A stretch of 64,000 nt of DNA from Planococcus citri (Eukaryota > Arthropoda > Insecta > Hemiptera > Pseudococcidae), in NCBI RefSeq assembly GCF_950023065.1, contig NC_088680.1, positions 29,748,559 to 29,812,558 on the forward strand. The letters run 5' to 3'. This document shows positions 22,101 to 37,100 of this stretch, piece after piece; positions within the stretch are counted from its first letter, which is position 1; every line of letters starts with the position of its first letter. The notes beneath the pieces were generated by a model that worked only from the letters and a program-made list of their open reading frames with translations, searched no databases and was not told where the DNA came from. The position numbers and the translations under genes are program-made.

Positions 22101-25100
22101 ACCACAATTCACCATGAAGCCTCCAGACATTCAAAAACATTAATTCTAGGGCCCTGAGGACAATCTGGTGTGTTTTCCATTATAAATTCACCTTGAAAAA
22201 ACACCAAAAACCCACTTGGTGACTTCTGGTGAATCTGTTACCAAATTTCACCAAGGAGGTACCTGACTTTCGAAAAAATTTCCCAAAGCCCTGAGGACAC
22301 TCTGGTGATTTGTTCACCAACAATTCGCCATAAAAATGACCAGAAATCCACTTGGCAACTTCTGGTGAAACTGTCACCAGAACTCACCAGAATTCACCAA
22401 GGAGTCGCCAGGCATTCAAAAAAAATTCTGGGACCATGAGGACATTCTGACGATTTTTCCACTATAAATTCATCTTGAAAAAGACAAAAAATCCACTTGG
22501 TGACTTCTGGTGAATTTGTCACCAGAACTCACCAGAATTCACCAAAGAGTCTCCGGACATTCAAAAAATCTTTTTAGGGCCCTGAGGCGTTCTGGTGAGT
22601 TTTCCATCATAAAATCATCTTGAAAAAGACAAAACATCCACTTGCTGACTTCTGGTGAATCTGTCACCAGAACTCACCAGAATGCACCAAGGATTCGCCA
22701 GACACTCCAAAAAAAATTCTAGGACCCTGAGGACATTCTGGTGGGTTTTCCATCATAAAATCACCTTGAAAAAGACAAAACATCCACTTGGTGACTTCTG
22801 GTGAATCTGTCACCAGAACTCACCACAATTCACCATGGAGCCTCCAGACATTCAAAAACATTTCTAGGGCCCTGAGGACAATCTGGCGTGTTTTCCATTA
22901 TAAATTCACCTTGAAAAACACCAAAAACCCACTTGGTGACTTCTGGTGAATCTGTTACCAGATTACACCAGGGAGGTACCTGACTTTCGAAAAAATTTCC
23001 CAAAGCCCTGAGGACACTCTGGTGATTTGTTCACCAACAATTCGCAATAAAAATGACCAGAAATCCACTTGGCGACTTCTGGTGAAACTGTCACCAGAAC
23101 TCATCAGAATTCACCGAGGAGTCGCCAGGCATTCAAAAAAAATTCTGGGATCATGAGGACATTCTGATGATTTTTCCACCATAAATTCATCTTGAAAAAG
23201 ACAAAAAATCCACTTGGTGACTTCTGGTGAATCTGACACCAGAGCGCACCAGAATTCACCAAAGAGTCTCCGGAGAATAAAACAATTTCTAGGGCCCTGA
23301 GGACGTTCTGGTGAGTTTTCAATCATAAATTCACATTGAAAAAGACAGAAAATCCACTTGGTGACTTCTGGTAAATTGGTCACCAGAACTCACCAGAATT
23401 CATCAAGGAGTCACCAGACATTCAAAAAAGAATTCTAGGGCCTTGAGAGGACCATCTGGTGAGTTTTCCATCATAAATTCACCTTGAAAAAGACAAAACA
23501 TCCACTTGGTGACTTCTGGTGAATCTGTCACCAGAACTCACCACAATTCACCAGGGAGCCTCCAGACATTCATAAAAATTTCTAGGGCCCTGAGGACATT
23601 CTGGTGATTTTTCAATCATAAATTCACCTTGAAAAAGACAAAAAATCCACTTGGTGACTTCTGGTAAATCGGTCACCAGAACTCACCAGGGAGGTACCTG
23701 ACTTTCGAAAAAAATTCCCAAAGCCCTGAGGACATTCTGGTGATCTGTTCACCAACAATTCGCCATAGAAATGGCCAGAAATCCACTTGGCGACTTCTGG
23801 CGAAACTGTCACCAGAATTCATCAAGGAGTCGCCAGACATTCAAAAAAAATTCTGGGATCATGAGGACATTCTGATGATTTTTCCACCATAAATTCATCT
23901 TGAAAAAGACAAAAAATCCACTTGGTGACTTCTGGTGAATCTGACACCAGAGCGCACCAGAATTCACCAAAGAGTCTCCGGAGAATAAAACAATTTCTAG
24001 GGCCCTGAGGACGTTCTGGTGAGTTTTCAATCATAAATTCACCTTGAAATAGACAAAAAATCCACTTGGTGACTTCTGGTAAATCGGTCACCAGAACTCA
24101 CCAGAATTCATCAAGGAGTCACCAGACATTCAAAAAAAAAATTATAGGGCCTTGAGAGGACAATCTGGTGAGTTTTCCATCATAAATTCACCTTGAAAAA
24201 GACAAAACATCCACTTGTTGACTTCTGATGAATCTGTCACCAGAACTCACCACAATTAACCAGGGAGCCTCCAGACATTCAAAAAAATTTCTAGAGCCCT
24301 GAGGACATTCTGGTGAGTTTTCAATCATAAATTCACCTTGAAAAAGACAAAAAATCCACTTGGTGACTTCTGGTAAATCGGTCACCAGAACTCCCCAGGG
24401 AGGTACCTGACTTTCAAAAAAATTTCCCAAAGCCCTGAGGACATTCTGGTGATTTGTTCACCAACAATTTGCCATAAAAATGACCAAAAATCCACTCGGT
24501 GACTTCTGGTGAAACTGTCACCAGAATTCACCCAGGAGTCGCCAGACATTCAAGAAAAATTTCCAGGACCCTGAGGACAGTCTGGTGATTATTTTATCAT
24601 GAAGTCACCTAAATAAAATGTCGAAAACTCACTGGGTGACTTTCGGTGAATCTTTCTCTAAGAAGTCACCAGGATTCACCAATGTAAGTACCAAACATTC
24701 AAAAAAATTGTCAAATGCCGTGAGAATATTCTGGTGGTTTTTTCACCAACAATTCGATTAAAATGACTGCACTGCAATCATATCAAAATTTTGTTTCAAA
24801 AATCCATTTTGGCTCTTTTTCATACGAGGTCACACTTACAACAATGACTGGGACCTCCTCTCAAAAATTTTTGTTTTTCTGAATAAATTAATGTTAACAC
24901 GCCCTTTGATTTTAAAAAAAAATTATGTAATTTCCCCTCATTTGTCTCTTTCACTCCTACAAGCTTTTTAAAATTGACCATACAAAATCAATGAGGCATT
25001 GTAAGTTTTTGAACGAATCTTCAAAGACCAACTTCCTCAAGTCACCCTTGAGATTCACTCATAGCATCGATGGTCTTTTTTTTTAATTATCCCGGATTAT

Positions 25101-28100
25101 TTTTTAGAGAACAAAAAAAAATCTAATAAAACAAACAAGTTGCATCCGAGCTTTAATACGATGAACCCAGACATCGACATTTGCCCACGATACCGTCGAG
25201 TAAAATAAAATTAATTCAAATGCCAAAGCGTTTTGTTGCTTAAAACGTGTTAAAATTTTAATGTATTTTCAACAATAGGATCTCCAGCAGAGCTCATGAA
25301 TTGGTAAAAAGGATATTTACGGCGATATATAGGTACGTAGGCAAGCAAACTGTACCATTGCAACCTCCCTTTTTTCATTACTCCGCTACCTATTACTATG
25401 TACTGTAGTTCCAGCATAAGCTTTTTTATTGGTTCGAAAACTTGGTTAAAAATCAATTTGAATTTATCGACGAGGATGATATTTACGATACTCGGGTCTT
25501 CAGTACATAGTTCTCAACTGCGACTGTCCGTTTGTAGAAATTATGTTTGCCTTTCGTCGGGTCTCGAATTCCAATTCTACAGCAAAAGAGTTGAAACATA
25601 AATTGAACCTAATGAGCCGTATTGCCATACAAAAGCTCCTTAGTTGTTATTTATGTGAGGGAAAACTTCTCCCGTTTTTTTTTCTCTGTCTCGCTTTCCC
25701 TCGCAGACTTGATGCGAGATTCGAGTAAACGAATTCATATAGTACCGCAGGCTACATCTTACATCGCCCATCGGTGATAAAGGATTTTGTGCGAGGATGT
25801 CCAATTGCGCGAGTCGTTATTCGCGAAATTAAATTTCTTAGCGCGTTTTTATTGTGACATTATGAGCGACGAGACGACCAATTTGTATTTTCACGCGTGC
25901 TGTAAACGTGTAATTTCCTGCTTATATTTGGTTTTGCTTGCGCGAAAATGTTTACAACGTTTTGAGAACGTTTGCGTGTCAAGATGAAGAGTTACTAGAT
26001 ATTTTGGAATTTGATTCGATTATTTCTTTTTAAATAAGACGTGTAATATGTAATAATGAATTGGCGAAAGATTATGAGTTTTTTCCAGGAGAAGGGAACT
26101 GAGAAAATCCGGAATTGTTTGATAAGTTTGAAATTCATAAAGTGAATCAAAATTAATGTGAAATGAAAATTTTTCATACAGGGCTACGTCTTTCTAAAAC
26201 TATTCAAATTTTTTTTTTAAAAATCGATTTTTTTTCCATTTGGTCTAATTCTTGGAATTTTTAATTTCATTTTTGGTTTTCGGTACTATTGTCAGTTTTA
26301 GTTTAGGTTTTATATTCTTTTTCAGAGTTTCAAATTTTACTTTCATTTTTTTGATTTTTTTCAAGTTTTTGTTAAAATTTCAATTTTTGCCAAAAAAGTT
26401 CAACTACAAAATATTTGGCAACTTTTGGTAATTTTAGACCAAAAATTGAGAATTTTTGCGATTTCTGGCAATGAATACGAGACTTTTGACAATTTCAACA
26501 AAAGAAAAGATGATTTTTTTTTTTAGCAATTTCTGGCGAAAAAATGACCCACGAGCCCTTCATGGCTAATCTCTACTATCTTGTTGGTTTTACAGCCCTC
26601 AGAAGGAGAAGGGAGAGGCCATTCATTCACAATAGTTAAGAAATAAATAAGAATAAATACAGATCATGAAATCAACAATGAAGTACGTTTACCTGCTTAA
26701 AATATATTTGAAAGTTTCAAACATACCTGAATATATTCAATGGACCAAAACAAGCGGTAAATGAGCCCACCATCGACCATAAAAACATTTGCACTCGTTT
26801 CTCCTCTTCTTTAGGATCTATTTCGAATTGATCAGCAATACTGCTATCTTCCGTTCGCATCTGGCCACTGCATGGTCTATTGATCAAATTTTGATTCGAT
26901 AAAATACCTCTGCACACAGAACAAAAATTACAAACAACGATTAACTTCGTTCGAAAAATTTAATGCACGTTTCAGAAGCTACGAAACTATTCCATTAGTT
27001 GGAGAATATTTTATAAGTCAAGCTATTACAAGGAACTATTTTGATGAAATTGACTGCGAATACGGTGTTTTAGGTATCGTAAGCTCTAACAGCCTATGAA
27101 CATTAATTCCAGATAATCCCTAATAATTCCTTATCTGCTTTCTACCTCACCTTTTTGACCTGTTTATGTACACGGTTGAACAATTCAACCCTTATGAAGT
27201 AAATGAACAGTCATCAGAAGGACTTTAGACTCAGGCTCTAAGGAGATAATCTCTTACTAACTTCTCGTGTTCTTGAAAATACGAGGGTACTTCGGTCAAA
27301 TTGCCAAAAAAAACTGCACTTTTTCGAATAAAATTTCTCATATCGTGAAAACCATCTGGTTTCCCCTTTCGTCAACGCACTGCAAATTCACTCAGAATGC
27401 GCTGGTTGCAATATTTATGTCGTTTATTTCATCGAATAGCAACCCTTGTTGATAGATTAGTGAAATATGTGAGGGTAAAATCGTATTTTTTCATCCAAAC
27501 GTAACGCAGCTTTTCCAATGAAGCCATTCCAGTATCGAATAAAAGACCCCCATAATCAACAGGTGAACATCGATGAATCATCTACGAGTAGGTACTACAC
27601 AGTTCGATGTTATTTACAAATAAATTGAAATTTAGTTCCGCGTTTCTTACAATATTACAGACGCATTAAATCGAACAAAAAGGGTTTCTCGTGTTTCCGT
27701 TTCCGTATTTTGTACCCTTTTTACACCGCTATTCATCTAATTTACTAATGTCTTTTGTCAACATTGCTACCTGAAAATGCCAATTAGAATAAAAATTCGT
27801 ACGACTTTTTCTCGGAAATTATCGCGTCTGAATTTCGGTATTTTTCGTCTACATTTCTTTTTCAACTGCTCGAAACCGTTGACCTTACTTTTTATAGGCT
27901 TATTTTGCCTTTATATATAATTTCACACATTCGGTTATCTTCCTTCTTATGTATAGGCTCACTCCAGTAATCGTTTCTATTTCTATGCTTATCTCAGCAA
28001 AACTGCGACGAAAAATAGTGCCTAAGCTTTCGAATAAATTACTCAACGAGTCAGCACGAGTGTTTTTTTCTTATTTTTTTTACTTTAATTCATCATTAGG

Positions 28101-31100
28101 TATCTTCAAAGTGGAATAAAATACGTCGTAGGTTGTCTCTCCTTTGTCACATATTAATTCCAAGAATATTTCAAATTCGAAGTACAAACGCCACAAACGG
28201 TTTTTAAATTTATTCACACTGGAATTTCACCGGCTAAAAAAATTCCTGAGAAAAAAACAAACGACTGAGAAAACGTTGTAAATCACCAAGCACAAACGTC
28301 GACTTTAGATAAAAGAACGCATTGTTTTTGAATATTTTAAAGCTTATAAAAAAAACTTGTAAGCTTATGTTATGAAAAAAAAAATGTCTGCAAATATTAA
28401 AAAAATTTCATAATGGTTCATTTTGCGAAATATTTTCAAGATTCGATATAACTTTTGAGAGCATTGCTTTGAAAACACGAGTATACTTTGAGGCGGGTTG
28501 AATGAAAGGTTTACAAAACGAATAAGTAACTTTCTTTGAAACAGTATTGTGATACGTCTTTTAATAAATACTGAAGCTAAGAAATGAGAATGACACAGTA
28601 GAAATTTAAAGAGAGATGTTTCTAGCTACGTTTAGAAGCGTATTTTTTTCAAATAGGTACCTCTACCTATCTATAAGACAATAATGAATCTCTTTTACTT
28701 ATTGATATTTTCTTATACCTGTAATGAAAGTTTTGCATATGAAATCGTTCGAAAGTTTCGATATGATTCGACTTCAACCCTCCTCTCACCATGAAAACTT
28801 CGCCAATTGAAGGACAAAATATTACTAAATTTTTCTACCTAGTATCTCTAGCCCGATTCCTCCTTTCAACCTAAGAAAAAAAATCTAAAAATTAGAGAAA
28901 GTAATCTAGGCAATTCAGCCTCCTCTTCTGACTTCCAAGGGGTCGAAAATTATTTACGATCAACATTTCTGATTTTTTCCTCGCAGATCACAATATCAAA
29001 TTATATACTTTTCTTTCAGAAATACACTCCCAGCTTTGGTACAAATATAAAAAATCGAAAAAAAGTTTAGAAATTAGTGATTTTTTTAGATTTGGGATTC
29101 AACCCACTGTACTTAGCCTCAATCTGATTTACACTTTCTCAAATTCTATAAGTTTTTGATTTCAAAAATAAAAAACTAAATTTATTGAAAGAAGAGCCTG
29201 TTGACCTATTCAGGTGTATTTTGAGACCTCTTTGGGGTAAATCTCATCAAGGTTTCTTCTTCAAGTTGATATGTACTTTTATCTCAAAAAACCGTGCTCA
29301 GAGCAAAAATCAAGCTCTCCCCTTCTTCGCAACGACTTGACTCGCAATAAAATTTGTAAATCAGAGTTTTTTCATTGTATTTTTTAATGAACAGAAATTG
29401 TGAAAATTTTCTAAAGAATTTCTAAAGTACAAATATAACACTTTCACAGCAATTCATCATTTATCTTGAGCGTTTCAATTTTTAAATTATTCAGGAAATT
29501 GATCCTAAGGCAAATATAACTCTTTACCTTTTCTGTCTCCAAGGCCCTGATCAAATCACGAGATTCAGAATAAGCCCAGAAATTTTTGAAGTTTTCAGAA
29601 TAAGGATTTCCATCCCTCCTGATTTATCTACAAATTCGAGAATAAACCACAACTAGTTTTTCACTCACCCAAATTTATTTCCACACCTTCTGGAGAAATT
29701 AAAATTTTTTGAAGAAATCTAAAATCACATTGGAGGCTACAGAGTGCCTCGAAAATAATGATAAAATTTGCACCAGGAGAAGAAGGGGGTCACTTTTAAA
29801 CAAATTAGCCTTTCGTAGGAATAACGTTTAAAAATTTTCCTTACGAAAAAAAAATTTCCTGCGCCTTCTAGAGAAATTGAAAATTGCACTGGAGGCTACA
29901 GAACGACCGAAAATGACGAAATTCGGTTTAGAGGAGTGGATATCATTTTTAGAATCAATTTTCATATTTTTATTGAGTAAATACGAGATGCATTTTTTCT
30001 TTTTTTAAAGTATAAATCACCAAAAATGGACAATATTTTAAAAATTCTCTAAAAATCGAAAAATCAATCTTAGCGCGATCGTTCCAAAAATCGTGGAACA
30101 GTTCAAATCGGAGCGGACGCCTCGAGAGGTTCATTTGTAAGACTTCACGAATACTTTGTCTTTTCCAGACACAGACAATCACTTTTTTCAAATGTTCAAT
30201 GGGTTTCTTTTCATTAGTAACCAAAATAATTTTTTTGGAACAGAATTTCAAAAAAATTATACAAAAAATTTGAAAACTGACCTCAAAACATTGGGAAAAA
30301 TGAATTGGTACTCAAAATTTTTTTTAGTCAACCTCATTAAGAAGAAATTTAAAGACCGCATTTCAGTTTTAGATTTCTGGCGAATTTCTGAAAATCTTAA
30401 TCAGGTTTATTCCCCCCTCCCCCTCCCATCCCCTCCACTAAAATCGATGCAATTAAAGTTGAAAGCTAAAATATTACTCTAGAGCCTTTAACGGATCTTT
30501 AAATTTCATAGTTTTAAAAAAGCCCCGCATGAAAAGACCCTCAACAAAATTTACTGATCTATGAATTGAGCACCTGATTCATTGAGATACATGTTTCGAA
30601 ATTATTGTTTATGTCTGTTCAAATCAAATCTTCGTTTGAAAATCGTAGGTATTTTTCAAAATTCCAAAATCAAAAATACGTTGGGTAGCTGAAAATCAGT
30701 TCCAATTGATTCTTGGAGGGGAAGGAGGAGGGGGTAAAAAAGGGTAGAAATCAACATCCAGCTATCAATTCAATTGATTCGGGGAGGGGGAAAAGGAGGG
30801 CTCAAAACAGGGTAAAAATCAACTTCCAACTTTCTACTTCAATTTGGTCAAATTTTGAGTATTTTCGAGAACAAATCACCAAATTTGAATTTTCAAGACC
30901 TTGCCATATATTGACATTTTTTCTGAAGATCCATTTTCAGAGGCTCCTCGATTTTTTGCCGGATCCAAAAATAGGTAAAAGTTTTCGAAGCGTGATCATT
31001 CATAATATCGCTGCAGTCAAACTCTAAAAAAAATCCATTTTACAGTTTATTTTAAGCACAGTGCGATAAAGATGAAAAATATTAAATGACATTTTTATAG

Positions 31101-34100
31101 GTCAATTTTTGTTGTTCCCCTCCCATCAAATATCAAATCACACTGGGCAATTAACTCTTGACAAAATGTTCCTCGATTCTCAGCAAAATATAATATACTG
31201 GAGGACGGAGGTGATCAATTTCTCGCCACTTTTCACAAGAACGGGTCCCTAAAAACACCTGCATAATTACTCATCCCGGAAAGTGGGCCCCAAATTGCAT
31301 TTTGAACCTCTGGACTCCGAATTTGGAACTGAACGGTTCCTCTGACCCGAAAACAGGCAGATTCAAATCCAAATCAAAGCTAACATCAAGACTGAAAATA
31401 AAATTAAAATACTTCATTTTTGTAAAAAAAAATCAATTTCTATCCCATAGTAAAATCTTATTCGTATCATTTATTTAGTTTCCCTAAAATTGACGCCAAT
31501 TTCGACATTAGATGAAAGACGCTACTTCAAAATAGGTACCGATAAAAATAACGTTATCAAGGTCAGGGTCACATGGTCGCACCGATATTAACACCAAGCT
31601 AGTAAAATACTACACTTTTATCTCGTGCTACTGGAACTCCATTAAAATGAAGAAATCGATATAACCTTGAAATTTATTAAAACCTTTAGTGTCAGCAAAG
31701 TAATCCAAAAGGATATTACACCTATGTTTAGAAGCATTTTTCACGTCAATACAACGTGTTCAAACAATAACCGAGCTTTTATCTAAAAACAGCAGGCCAC
31801 GTCTCCGTTGTTATATATTTTGGCACCCGAACGCGTACACCAAAAAAGAGAATACCTAGTTACCTACCTAGTACATAGAAGAGCAGCAAGGGTTGAAAAA
31901 AGACAAAAAAAATTCGATCCCATATCAAATATCATTAAATCAGTCAGGGGTGTCGCAAACCACACCGTGTTGGTTACAATGGAACGAAATGTTATCTAAT
32001 TTGTCGCATTTTTTATTAGCAACGTCATCTCGTTTATTTATTTACCTTTACTTCGCACCAAAAATCGCAAGCTAGCGTTTTGTACGGTAGTATATGACGT
32101 TCTACTAGACACCTCCTCCTCTACCTACCTATCCTCTAACACAGCACCACCATCGTCAACAATGAACTGACGAAAATAAAATCATTTATCACGATGAAAA
32201 AACACAACAAAAGTTTCTCGTTTGAAAAACGACCCCGCGTCGATTTTTTCGCACTTTACAAATAAAAAAGTAAATTAAAAATTGCGCGGCAACTTGCTAG
32301 ACACGGTTTAATGATGCGATTAATGTCTACGTTTAATACCGCGCGCGCTTTCCTCCCCCCTTTCCTGCCCTCTCTACCAGTAGGAATTCAAGGCGCGAAA
32401 AAATTCAACGTTTATGAGATGGCAGCTTTTTCAAAGCTTTTGCGAACTTGAAACGACGATGGGAAAACAGAGCAGGAGAGGGGTTTTCGAGACACTAGAA
32501 TTTTTTTTTTTTTTTTCGTATTTGTATAGTTTGTCTGTATATGGAATGCTTATTGGTTACGTGATTCGAAGCTTATTGTGCAGTGTTCCGAAGGGATCGA
32601 GAATCTCGAAAGTTCATCGTTCATTTTCACATACGCATAAGTTACATTTTATTGTCATAATAAAACGCCTACGATACAAATACGCGAAAAGAAATATGAT
32701 CAAAATTTCATCGACGACGTTAATTTGTATTTTCTGCGAGAGAACGAATATTTGCTATAAGTTCTCTTGGGATTGCCATTCGTATAGTTCTACATACGCA
32801 ATAAGATGGATCTGTGAAGGTGGAAAGTACCTACGAGGTATAGGTATAGGAACGACTTTCATTTCTATTGAACATTGACCCGAGTGTAGTTGGCGCGTAT
32901 CAATAAATTATCGATAAGAAAACGAAATATTTATGATGAATAATTTCGTGGTTAACGAGAGTAAATTGACCGTTAAATTGGAATATTTATCAACAAACAA
33001 CACGTTAAATACTTAGTCATCAATGTTCGACATGAATCATCGTGACTTTTAAAAATAATACAATTACGAATTTTTAACCATTCTTTGAGCATTAAAAAGA
33101 AATAGGATAAGACTTTAAATATGTACTTGGGTACGTATCTATTTATTCAGATGAATTGCACAAAAATTTTTGTTGGAAAATTTTGATAAATTCAGTGGAG
33201 ACCTTCATTTCGAGCTGAAAGTCACTCAGAAAAACTTTTAGTTCCGGAGATGCCACTGAAGGAAAGATATGATATGGGTCCTCAAAGAGGAGGCATTTTC
33301 AGAAAAATCGTGGTGTTTTTCGCTCGAGCTCCTACTCAACTTGTATTGGAAAGAAAGGCCAAGTTTCAAAAGATAGCAGTTGAGATGCTGCGTTGACCCA
33401 GGCCGTTCCCATCAAAATCCAAGACCTCTTTTAAAGTTCTAAGTATGTAGTGATCGAAAATTTTCAAAACACTCATTTTTGGGCCAACTTGAGTTTTGAA
33501 AACGAAATATTTCACACCAATTAAGCCAAAACATTAAAAAACAACATCTCTGAAACCGGAGTACCTAATATTTTGGAACGCAGTGGTGCTAAATGTTTGG
33601 TCAAAATCGGAAATCTGAAAAATCCAAAAAAATTGATAATATTTTGGCAATTTCGCTCGTTTTTAAAAAAAAATCGAAATTACCAAAAATTGGCACAACT
33701 GCGTTCCAAAATATTATTTCCTCGGTTTCAAAAATGATATTTTTCGAAGTAGAAAGTCTCTAAAATGAGTGATTGAAGGTATGCTAATTAAAGGAAACAT
33801 TATACGATGAAAAGTAGTTCCAATCCATTAAGGTTACTACCGTTTGCAACTCTAGAAAAAATCTCAAATAAAAAACATCTTGTTCTGTTAACGACTTACG
33901 AGTACTAACATAGGTATTTAGATAAGATTTTACAGTATTAATCACGTACCTATGCCAATTTGAAGATAAAGTCAAGGCGCAAACTTACTTCGATTCATTA
34001 CAAATAAATTTTCAATGGTCACGATACCATCATAAAAAACCTGATAATAATTTGATTCATTTTTAAACAAGACGATGATTGACCACGTAAGAGAAAGCAG

Positions 34101-37100
34101 TATCGCATTTTTAAAATTCAGTCGCTTTTTTCGTTACGACTGAGATGTTACATTTTTTTTTGAACCGTTCTGTGCATTTATTTGAAACGTTTCAAAATCA
34201 TATTTAGATCTAGTTAGTAGTTATCAGTGATATCATACTAGCAAAAAAGCAATGAAGCTTTCCAAAATTATAATATCGTTTGCTTTCGTGGTGGCGGTGA
34301 ACATGGAAGTTCATCCAAATACCAGAAGTCTTCGCAGTGTTTTAGCACAGCTGAAAACCATACGAGGTGTTTCAGGCCATTCTGGAGGCTCTCATGGTAA
34401 TTCAGGCGGATCTCAAGGAGGTTCGGGACATTCTGGTGGATCAGGGCACTCTGGAAGCTCTCATGGTAATTCCGGCGGATCTCAAGGAGGTTCGGGACAT
34501 TCTGGTGGACCAGGTCACTCTGGAAGCTCTCATGGTAATTCAGACGGATCTCAAGGAGGTTCTGGACACTCTGGTGGATCGGGACATTCCGAAGTCTCGC
34601 ATGGTAATTCAGGCAGTCAAGGAGGTTTGGGACATTCAACTGGAAATTCGCAACATTCTAGTACACAAAACCAAGGTTCACACAGCGGTTCAGCAAAGTC
34701 AGGAAACGCTCATAATATCGGAAGCAGTTCTCAAAAGTAAAAACCTACCGTACTAATCCTCACTTTATTTATAATTTATGTACATATCATAAAATGAGAT
34801 AATTTTTAATAGTTCAAACAATAATGATCAAAAAACTTCATCACATACAAAAAACTCACAGTCACAAGGAAATATCAACGTGAATGCGGAAGTTAGCAAA
34901 GTATCTGATGCTAAAAGTCAAAATACAATCGGAATCAGCGGCTCTCTAAGGTGAGTTCGTAGTACAGTAAAGTAAGCGAAATCAACTTCTGAGAGATATT
35001 GCATTGATAATTTTCAGCAGATAGACGAATAAAATAAATAACTTTCTCTGAAATATTATTAATTTAGAAGTAAAGATGGAACTGCTCAAATCAGTGGCAC
35101 AGCAAAACAAGATGACAAGAAGTCATCGATCAATGTGGATGCTTCAAAACAAATCTCCTTTAATGAACATGCCAATGTCAACATCAACGGAGGTATCAAA
35201 AAAGAATCAAGCAGTAAAACCCAAAATCACATTGGTGTCGACGGCTCTATAAAGTAAGCAAAATGTAGTCAGATTTCAAATATCAGGGCTCCTACTCAAT
35301 ATTTTGAGAATTCCTGGCAAAAGTAAATGTGACACAGCTTCTTTTGACAATTTTTGGCGAAAAAAGATACGTTTTCGTAATCCTATTACCTAAAAAAGCA
35401 AAATTTTCAGTACCTACCTAATTTTTTGAAAAGTGATGATGTTTTTCAATTTTTGGCAAAAATCAAGACTTTTTGCAACTTTTTAGTAAACGAGTTATTT
35501 TTTCAGAAAATGTTTGTTAAAAGCACCACTTCGATAATTTTAGCAAAGAGGCAAGGCTTTTTGACAATAATTTCTGATAACAAAAAAAGACTTTTGGGAA
35601 AATATGTTTGGAAGAAAAGATAAATACGTATTTGGAATTTATTGCAAACAAGCGAAAATTTTTAGAAATTTTTGGCAAGAAAGAACACTTTTTGGAATTT
35701 TTTTTTACAAAGCCAGTACCCCCACCACAATAAATCATTTGTCTACATGAACAAAAAATTTATGAAAAGTTTTGACTATTATATAAAAAAAAATAACATT
35801 ATTGCAATATTAATTTAGAAGCAAAGATGGAACTGGAAAAATCAGTGGGGCAGCGAAACAAGAAGATGGAAAATCATCGATCAATGCGGATGCTTCAAAG
35901 CAAGTTTCCATCGGTAAAAATACCAATATCAATATCAATGGAGGAGTTAGTAAGGAATCCAGCGGCAAAACTCAGGATCATTTCAGCGTTGAAGGAACCA
36001 TACAGTACGAACATACAATATTTCCATTACACTATCTTTATTTAAACCGCATTTAAAAAATCCATATCAAACTTTTTGACGAATCCTTAAAAATTATTAA
36101 ACAGTAAAACAAGTAAAAGGGCTCATTCCAAACTACGCATTTCAGATCTAAAGACAAAACAGGTCAAATCAGTGGTAAAGTCGTACAAACCAATGATGGA
36201 AATTCTTTCAACGTTAAAGCTGAAAAAAACATTGTAAATGGCGAACGAGGTAGTTTGCATTTCAATGCTGAAGCTAGTCGACAACCTGGAGGCAAAATTC
36301 AAGAAACCGTGGGGATAGATGGGACTTTGAAGTAAGCTTTCACAAATTAAATTTATTACTCGTACACGTAAAATGGTAAAATAATCATAAAACATTCCGT
36401 AGTTCCAAAGATGGCACTGGAAAATTGAGTGCTGGAGTAAGCCATGAAGCAGGAAAAAATGCATGGCACGTTGAAGCATCAAAAAATCTGTACAGTGATA
36501 ACAGTATCACCGTCGATGCTAAAGCTGGAGTTAAACAAACAGAAGGTGGAAAACCCGAAGGATATGCTGAGTTTGAAATACGAGGATAGAAATTCCGTTA
36601 AGCAATTTTGAAAATAGCAATTTTTCATAAATTGTGTCTAAACATTTGTACAAAACAAAATTTTAACGAGTCATTGTTCCTATGACGAAATAATACCTAT
36701 CTATTGTACCTACCTAATTGAAAAATAATAACTAATAGATATCAATAATTTTTATTTCTCGTTTTTATTTTTTTTTCAACCTCCAAATCAGTGAATTAAT
36801 CTCAGAACTTCACGAGTCTCATTTTTCGTCAAATTAAATGGCGTAATGTTCCGCAGAGATCGTCATTTATTGTTAAACGAACGAAACATGAGAACAGAAG
36901 AGAAAAAGAAAAAAATACGTAAGTACAAAACAGACGTAATAGGCCTACTTCACGGACGATTTTCACTCTTTTGAGGTATAGACACAAGCAAAATACGCAG
37001 ATACACAGAAAGGTATTATTAATCAATTTTCATCAATATACTTTTTCCCCTTACGAATTAAAATAGTCAAAATCTTATCTATACAATGTTTAGCCCCAAA

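Noticed and set aside
22180..24430. Minus-strand frames of 60-90 codons with similar protein sequences
   Set aside because: They are translations of the 145-bp satellite. Similarity comes from the DNA repeat, and stops fall at random.
21350..24760. CRISPR-like direct repeats
   Set aside because: Units are contiguous with no unique spacers, and the window is eukaryotic. It is a satellite.
32414..32878. 154-codon plus frame
   Set aside because: No signal of a family, unusual composition with a run of Phe from a T tract, and no splice partners. Likely chance.
34268..34756. Other-frame readings over gene A exon 1
   Set aside because: Same artefact of the in-frame minisatellite. The signal peptide and splice sites support only the 34252 frame.
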